DNA from: Saprospiraceae bacterium
GTDB taxonomy: Bacteria; Bacteroidota; Bacteroidia; Chitinophagales; Saprospiraceae
Assembly (NCBI GenBank): GCA_020849825.1
Contig: JADZFP010000465.1
Span: forward strand, 1 to 9,380
Direction: 5' to 3'
Length of the DNA: 9,380 nucleotides
The number at the start of each line of letters is the position of its first letter. The first letter of the stretch is position 1. This document shows, piece after piece, positions 4,912-9,380 of the stretch. The notes under the pieces were generated by a model. The model searched no databases. It worked only from the letters and a program-made list of their open reading frames with translations, and was not told the DNA's origin. The position numbers and the translations under genes were made by a program.

Positions 4912-7687
4912 TCGGGGAATCAGCCAAACCCTTTGTGATTTGCATGGCAACGAAGCGGTTACGTTAACCATCGGCGTTCCCATCAATCAGGGGCAGCAAA
5001 GTATCACCTTTTTGTCCAGCCTCTATCCCAATGGTACGACCTTACAGAACCAAAAAATCCAGATCAACGGGATATTAAAAATTGATCGTCTCCTCATTTT
5101 TGACAATTGCCGTGTACAGTTGGAACAAGGCGCTCAACTGATTACCGAGGGCGCCAATACTGTTGCCGCGGGGGCCACGAATTTTTACACCTGCGATAAA
5201 AAAATGTGGAAGGGTATTTACTTGAAAGACCAGGGTGGAGCAGTACTGCTCAATTGCGAAATCGAGGACGCCGAAGCGGCCCTGACATTGGACGACGGAG
5301 CGTCGGCTATTGTAAATGGCACCATTTTCGACCGCAACCATATTGGCATCCGAAATGGCGACGCCTCTCTGGGCCAGACAGGTTTGAACCTGCCCTTTTT
5401 CGGAAACAACACATTTCAATGCAGTTCATTACCTGTTTTCAGGTTCAGTACCGGACTGGATCCCGCGTTTCCAGGCTGGTCTTATGCGGGTATTTACGTC
5501 AACAAAGCCGTTGCCGTCGTCTCCTCTTACGGAATCAGCACATTCGACGGCATGTTATACGGGATCGACGCCGTTGAATCCGATGTGACGGTAGGCGGGT
5601 GCGATTTTCGGAACATGATCGAAATCGGATCGCCCGCGTTTGGTTCCGTCGGGATTCGGACGACGCGCGGCTCGCTTACCATTGAACCTTTGCTGGCCAA
5701 CGTAAAATCTGCCACTTTTGACAATAACCGGTTTTGTATCCTCGCCAATGCTTCGGAACTCGACATCAACGGCGCAACTTTTGACGTGGATGGCGACGAA
5801 GGTATAGGTACCTACAACAACCTGAATACCGATTTTATCTATATCAGGAACGATACCTTTCATATCCAGCCCAATCAACCGGTGCTCAATCAGTGGGGTG
5901 TGTATGCCGAACGCAATTCCCGCTCCGGCAACCAGGCCAGCGTGGATATTTCAAATAACGTAGTCGCTATTGTGGGCAACAACAACAATGGCATGCCTCC
6001 CAATGCATTCAGTCAGCTCGGTCTTTATCTGCGAGGCAGTAATCCGAGTCTCGATATCGCACAAATGAACGGCAATTTTGTAACCGCCACCAGTCCGGGC
6101 AACCACCTGCTCAACGCCATCCAGGTGTGGGGCGGCAATGTGCCCGCCGACCGATACTGGATCAACGGGAACAACGTGACTTACACCAATAACATGAATT
6201 TGCCTTTTTTCAGGCGTTGGGCAATTTCGATGCTTTATGTGCCGGGTTCGAATAATGCCATCAGAAACAACACCTGTCTGGTCAATAATTTTCTTGGGGC
6301 CTATTGCGGTATTCACGTAGAAGACGTCAACAACCTGCGGCTTTGCCTGAACATCACCGATAACCATGAACAGGGAATCCATGTTTTCGGCCGGGCCAAT
6401 GCCGCCGGGATTTTCCAAAACACCATGGACGATCACCGTCACGGATTCCTGCTACAGGATAATGCGAACAGTGGAATGCAAGGATTTATCGGGACGCAAA
6501 CGCGCACCGCGAACAGATGGCCGGGCAATTATACCAGTCGTGCTGCATCAAATAGTGCGACGCCAAATAATCAGAATCGATTCATCATTCCGATGGGCGC
6601 TGTTGCGCCCGTGTTGCCGGAGCCTGCTTCTCCAGGTTTTGCACCCTTGAACGGCGTTGGCGAATTTGGGTGTCCGCCTGCTACCGAAGAATTGCTCGAC
6701 GACTGGGACCGTTCAGTTGCCAATGGGTCGGGACTGCAAAGTGGCCCGCAAGGCTGGGAACAAAAGCGCGCCCTGATGTTGAAACTACTGCGCTACCCCG
6801 AATTATTGGGCGAGGATGCGGCAGTTGACAATTTCTACGCCACAAATCTGAATTCCTCGGCCGGACGTTTCGCCGCGGTCGATTACGAGTTTCTCCAGGC
6901 GGTCAGGTTGACAGAAAGCCAGAACGGGCAAATTAATGCGCTTGCCGGCCAGCGTGACGCCTGTCGGGAGCACTTGCTGGAATGGGATGCTTCCCACCCG
7001 TTCACCGTCGAACCATTCCCTTCCCTGTCAGACGCGGCTGCTGCACGAAAAGATATGCTGGATGCCCTGAAGGCAAACTGGAACAACCGAGCCGCATTGA
7101 AACAACAGTACAGCGCGCAACGCGAGGCCGCGTTTGGCCAGGCGCAACAATTGAACGCCGGGCTGACACCCGGGGGAGAAAGCGCCCTCTGCGAATACAA
7201 CTGGAAAACGATAAATGCCATACGGCTGAACCATGCCCTGGGCACACCGCCCGATGAAGCGGCGCTGAATCAATTGCGCAACATTGCCGCGCAGTGTCCG
7301 GAGGAGGCGGGTAGTTCAGCGATAATCGCTTCACAAATGCTGCCGAGGGAGGAGGCGCTTGCCCATTGGCCGGAGGAACAGACCAGCCTGTCGGGCAATT
7401 GCACGCAAGCCCGTGCATCCCGGCAGGGTCGGGTTGTGACCGGGCGGCCTTCCCTGTCGCTTTCTCCCAACCCGGTTCAGGACGTTTTGTCGGTTGTCTG
7501 TCCCGTACCAGCCGGGGCGAACTGGCAAATCAGGGCCATTCATGGCGACATCGTGGCAGAAGGCCGTTTCGATGCCGCGCCGCGGTTTGAGATCAACCTT
7601 GCCGGCCTTCCCGTGGGAGCGTACCTGCTCTGCCTGTACCCTGAAGGCGCCGCACCGCTGACGGAAAAATTCATTGTTGTCAAATAA
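4892..7687 (+). CDS. Large secreted beta-helix protein with helical domain and T9SS type A tail (5' end probably frameshifted)
   Basis: The frame gives 931 residues from the ATG at 4892, but the signal peptide is only complete if the G-run at 4871-4877 is one base shorter and the start is 4828. No other start lies upstream in this frame: it meets TGA at 4853. Residues about 30-570 look like a right-handed parallel beta-helix, rich in short Asn/Gly/Asp turns and beta rungs (GAVLLNCEIEDAEAALTLDDG, FDRNHIGIRNG, ISNNVVAIVG, IRNNTCLVNN). Residues about 595-830 are predicted mainly helical (EELLDDWDRSV, EQKRALMLKLLRYPELLGE, DMLDALKANWNNRAALKQQ), a domain I do not recognise. Residues 854-931 are a T9SS type A C-terminal domain (LSPNPVQDVLSVV at its start, FIVVK at its end), which would direct export and surface attachment. 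A polysaccharide- or adhesion-related role is possible, but no catalytic motif was seen. Confidence 0.9.
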   Translation: MVCFLLNRGISQTLCDLHGNEAVTLTIGVPINQGQQSITFLSSLYPNGTTLQNQKIQINGILKIDRLLIFDNCRVQLEQGAQLITEGANTVAAGATNFYTCDKKMWKGIYLKDQGGAVLLNCEIEDAEAALTLDDGASAIVNGTIFDRNHIGIRNGDASLGQTGLNLPFFGNNTFQCSSLPVFRFSTGLDPAFPGWSYAGIYVNKAVAVVSSYGISTFDGMLYGIDAVESDVTVGGCDFRNMIEIGSPAFGSVGIRTTRGSLTIEPLLANVKSATFDNNRFCILANASELDINGATFDVDGDEGIGTYNNLNTDFIYIRNDTFHIQPNQPVLNQWGVYAERNSRSGNQASVDISNNVVAIVGNNNNGMPPNAFSQLGLYLRGSNPSLDIAQMNGNFVTATSPGNHLLNAIQVWGGNVPADRYWINGNNVTYTNNMNLPFFRRWAISMLYVPGSNNAIRNNTCLVNNFLGAYCGIHVEDVNNLRLCLNITDNHEQGIHVFGRANAAGIFQNTMDDHRHGFLLQDNANSGMQGFIGTQTRTANRWPGNYTSRAASNSATPNNQNRFIIPMGAVAPVLPEPASPGFAPLNGVGEFGCPPATEELLDDWDRSVANGSGLQSGPQGWEQKRALMLKLLRYPELLGEDAAVDNFYATNLNSSAGRFAAVDYEFLQAVRLTESQNGQINALAGQRDACREHLLEWDASHPFTVEPFPSLSDAAAARKDMLDALKANWNNRAALKQQYSAQREAAFGQAQQLNAGLTPGGESALCEYNWKTINAIRLNHALGTPPDEAALNQLRNIAAQCPEEAGSSAIIASQMLPREEALAHWPEEQTSLSGNCTQARASRQGRVVTGRPSLSLSPNPVQDVLSVVCPVPAGANWQIRAIHGDIVAEGRFDAAPRFEINLAGLPVGAYLLCLYPEGAAPLTEKFIVVK

Positions 7688-7707
7688 CAACCCTTTCTCC
7701 GTGCCTA

Positions 7708-7740
7708 CCTGCCTGCCCCGTCTATGCCGGGGCAGGCAGG
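7708..7740 (+). terminator. Strong GC-rich hairpin between the two cargo genes
   Basis: A perfect 13-bp inverted repeat (7708-7720 with 7728-7740) surrounds a 7-base loop, 20 bp after the stop of the 931-codon gene. Position and stability suit a transcription terminator or a 3'-end protecting structure. However, no T-run follows, so it is not a classic intrinsic terminator. It could also be a dispersed palindromic repeat. It lies upstream of the preferred start of the next gene. Confidence 0.6.
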
Positions 7741-7762
7741 CTGCATTAGCCTGATTATGCTT

Positions 7763-9268
7763 ATGAAATATCTGTTCCTGCTTCTCGCGCTGCCGATTTG
7801 CCTGCATCCGCTATTCGCCCAGAAAGAGGATTACACCTGGGTAATGGGTTATCCGAACGACCCCCCCGATCTGTACTACCCGTACATCGGCGGCACGATG
7901 ATCAATTTTAAAAACGGCCGGCCGGATACGACGCGTTTTTTTACCCTTGCCGGGATGTCTCAGTCTGCCTCGATTTCCGATAAGGATGGTAATTTGTTGT
8001 TTTATTCCAATGGTTGTGAAGTGTTTAACAACATACATCAGATCATGCCAAATGGAAATAAACTCAACGACGGTGACGGCTATCATTACGGGTGTGTTGC
8101 TCCTATTTTAGGATACACCGATGCACAGGGTATCGTTGCTTTACCGTGGCCGAAACATCCTGGTATTTATAAAGTTTTCCATATTAGATTTGACGAGCCT
8201 GGGTTGCCTTCCGCCACTTTGCTGGAAACAATCGTAGATATGCGCATGGACAATGGCCTAGGGGATGTAACAGAAAAAAATCAATCAATACACCAAGAGT
8301 CATACCTGAATAGAATTGCCGCCGTCCGGCACGGCAACGGGACGGATTGGTGGCTTGCGCTGCCCAAAAACCGATCGCGTGAGATTCTGGTTTTTCTGTT
8401 TGACTCTTCGGGCGTACACCCGCCTGTTCGTCAGGAAGTATCGGTTGTGCCTAACAAAGGCGGTTGGGGGCAGATGAATTTCAGTCCCGACGGCAGCAGG
8501 TTGATCGATATTATGTTTGATCAGGGGCAGTTGTTTGATTTTGATCGTTGCAGCGGCCGCTTATTCAATGCCCGGTTGATTCAGTTTGATACGCTTGATA
8601 ACATATCCGCGGGCGCTACCTTTTCGCCCAACTCGCGCTACCTCTACGTATGTCGTGAAGATTCGCTGTACCAATACGATCTGGGGGCCTCGGATTTTAA
8701 CTCGACTCGCCTGACGGTGGGCGCTTACGACCATTTTTATGATACGCTAAGGTCGAGCAGCACTTTTTTTTACCAGATGCTGCCGGCGCCCGATGGAAAA
8801 ATTTACATGACCGTGCCCGATGGCTCGTGCTATATGCATATCATTCACCGCCCCGACGAGCGCGGTACAGCCTGCGATTTTGAAAATCACGGCCTGCTGA
8901 TGCCTACCTTTCACGCCTTCGCCGTACCCAATCTGCCCAATTTTCGCCTGGGCGCGGCCGACCCTCCCTGCGGAACCCACGGAGGTTGCCTGTATCAGGA
9001 CGGCTCTGCACAGACGGACCGGGTGAAATTGTTCCCGAATCCGGCCACCTGGTACGTTGATGTGGCTGTACCGCCCGGCACGGATTTGCCACTCGATTTT
9101 CAGGTGTACGATGCTTTGGGCCGCTTGTTGCTGGAAGAAACCATCGATTGCTCCCTGCACAGGGTTGAATTGGGCGACTGGCCCGAGGCGGGGTATTTTT
9201 ACCGGCTGACCGACGCCAATGGCCGGCGTGTGGCAGCCGGGACGCTGGTTAAAGTGGGTGGGCGGTAG
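7763..9268 (+). CDS. Secreted beta-propeller-like protein with T9SS type A sorting domain
   Basis: A 501-residue protein from the ATG at 7763. This start gives a clean signal peptide (MKYLFLLLALPICLHPLFA, cleavage before QK), whereas the longer frame from 7724 begins inside the hairpin. Residues about 60-105 carry SASISDKDGNLLFYSNG followed by VFNNIHQIMPNG, a signature I know from a large family of Bacteroidota exported proteins, often with gliding- or T9SS-type C-termini. Further propeller-like strands are MNFSPDGSRL (about 239), ATFSPNSRYLYV (about 285) and MLPAPDGKIYM (about 340). Residues 422-501 are a T9SS type A domain (KLFPNPATWYVDV; VYDALGRLL). The DNA at about 7970-8290 is poorer in GC than the rest of the gene. 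It lies 75 bp after the preceding gene, with a hairpin between, so co-transcription is uncertain. Function beyond surface display is unknown. Confidence 0.93.
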   Translation: MKYLFLLLALPICLHPLFAQKEDYTWVMGYPNDPPDLYYPYIGGTMINFKNGRPDTTRFFTLAGMSQSASISDKDGNLLFYSNGCEVFNNIHQIMPNGNKLNDGDGYHYGCVAPILGYTDAQGIVALPWPKHPGIYKVFHIRFDEPGLPSATLLETIVDMRMDNGLGDVTEKNQSIHQESYLNRIAAVRHGNGTDWWLALPKNRSREILVFLFDSSGVHPPVRQEVSVVPNKGGWGQMNFSPDGSRLIDIMFDQGQLFDFDRCSGRLFNARLIQFDTLDNISAGATFSPNSRYLYVCREDSLYQYDLGASDFNSTRLTVGAYDHFYDTLRSSSTFFYQMLPAPDGKIYMTVPDGSCYMHIIHRPDERGTACDFENHGLLMPTFHAFAVPNLPNFRLGAADPPCGTHGGCLYQDGSAQTDRVKLFPNPATWYVDVAVPPGTDLPLDFQVYDALGRLLLEETIDCSLHRVELGDWPEAGYFYRLTDANGRRVAAGTLVKVGGR

Positions 9269-9295
9269 ATAGCATAGGGCGCAAAGCGGGCGAGG

Positions 9296-9352
9296 GACAA
9301 AACCGCCGTACTCGAAGCCCCGCGGGGTTTGGGTTTTAATGACCCGCTATGA
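9296..9352 (+). pseudogene. Diverged copy of the 3' end of the LytTR regulator gene
   Basis: Read in frame, this segment gives DKTAVLEAPRGLGFNDPL and a stop, against HKATVLEALRGLGFNDPL and a stop at the end of the response regulator (4628-4684). The two align without gaps. The changes within the codons are His to Asp, Ala to Thr, Thr to Ala, Leu to Pro and one silent change, and the match fades a few bases beyond the stop. Upstream in frame there is a TAG at 9275-9277, so nothing longer of the regulator remains. It is best read as a remnant of a duplicated or paralogous regulator gene. Confidence 0.8.
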
Positions 9353-9361
9353 CCAGTTTTT

Positions 9362-9377
9362 GGCAGACTGATCTGCC
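9362..9377 (+). terminator. Small hairpin at the right edge
   Basis: A 6-bp perfect stem (GGCAGA with TCTGCC) and a 4-base CTGA loop lie 9 bp after the stop of the regulator remnant. A T-run precedes rather than follows it, and the window ends 3 bases later, so a terminator role cannot be judged. Confidence 0.3.
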
Positions 9378-9380
9378 CTC

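Noticed and set aside
7724..7762. Upstream start for the propeller-like gene at 7724
   Set aside because: It would add 13 residues encoded by the hairpin loop and arm and would bury the signal peptide. The ATG at 7763 gives a clean signal peptide.
4628..9360. Insertion sequence or transposon bounded by the duplicated regulator end
   Set aside because: No transposase, integrase or terminal inverted repeats are seen between the copies. The bracketing is reported as a finding, not as a mobile element.

Overview
The window looks like a chromosomal segment of a Bacteroidota bacterium, most likely of the Saprospiraceae/Lewinella type. Three lines of evidence support this. Large secreted proteins carry C-terminal domains typical of the type IX secretion system (T9SS). 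The two-component system is of the LytS/LytTR type common in that phylum. A promoter-like sequence fits the Bacteroidota pattern TTTG-N20-TAnnTTTG rather than the usual sigma-70 boxes. Recognisable Shine-Dalgarno sites are scarce.

Layout. (1) Positions 1-2810, minus strand: one very large secreted protein whose C-terminus is cut by the left edge. It has a signal peptide, a parallel beta-helix, seven FG-GAP/VCBS repeats (probably one closed seven-bladed propeller), an ASPIC/UnbV domain and a FlgD-like/T9SS tail. I checked the frame codon by codon and found no stop from 2810 down to the edge. (2) 2811-2945: the short divergent intergenic region. (3) 2946-4684, plus strand: a two-gene operon of a membrane LytS-type histidine kinase and a LytTR response regulator, overlapping by ATGA. 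(4) 4685-4891: an AT-rich gap with a good Bacteroidota promoter match and a start codon followed by an out-of-frame signal peptide. (5) 4892-7687: a 931-codon beta-helix protein with a helical domain and a T9SS tail. (6) A strong 13-bp hairpin at 7708-7740. (7) 7763-9268: a secreted beta-propeller-like protein with a T9SS tail. (8) 9269-9380: non-coding sequence that includes a diverged copy of the last 18 sense codons and the stop of the response regulator gene, then a small hairpin.

How it may fit together. The kinase/regulator pair sits between three genes for exported, surface-type repeat proteins. Regulation of these neighbours by the pair is plausible but is inferred from position only. 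Two observations stand out. First, a run of seven G separates a good signal-peptide start from the frame of the 931-codon gene; removing one G would join them into a classical Sec-exported T9SS client. Second, the two plus-strand cargo genes lie between the response regulator's 3' end and a diverged direct copy of that same 3' end, 4668 bp away. This suggests a past insertion, duplication or recombination at the end of that gene.
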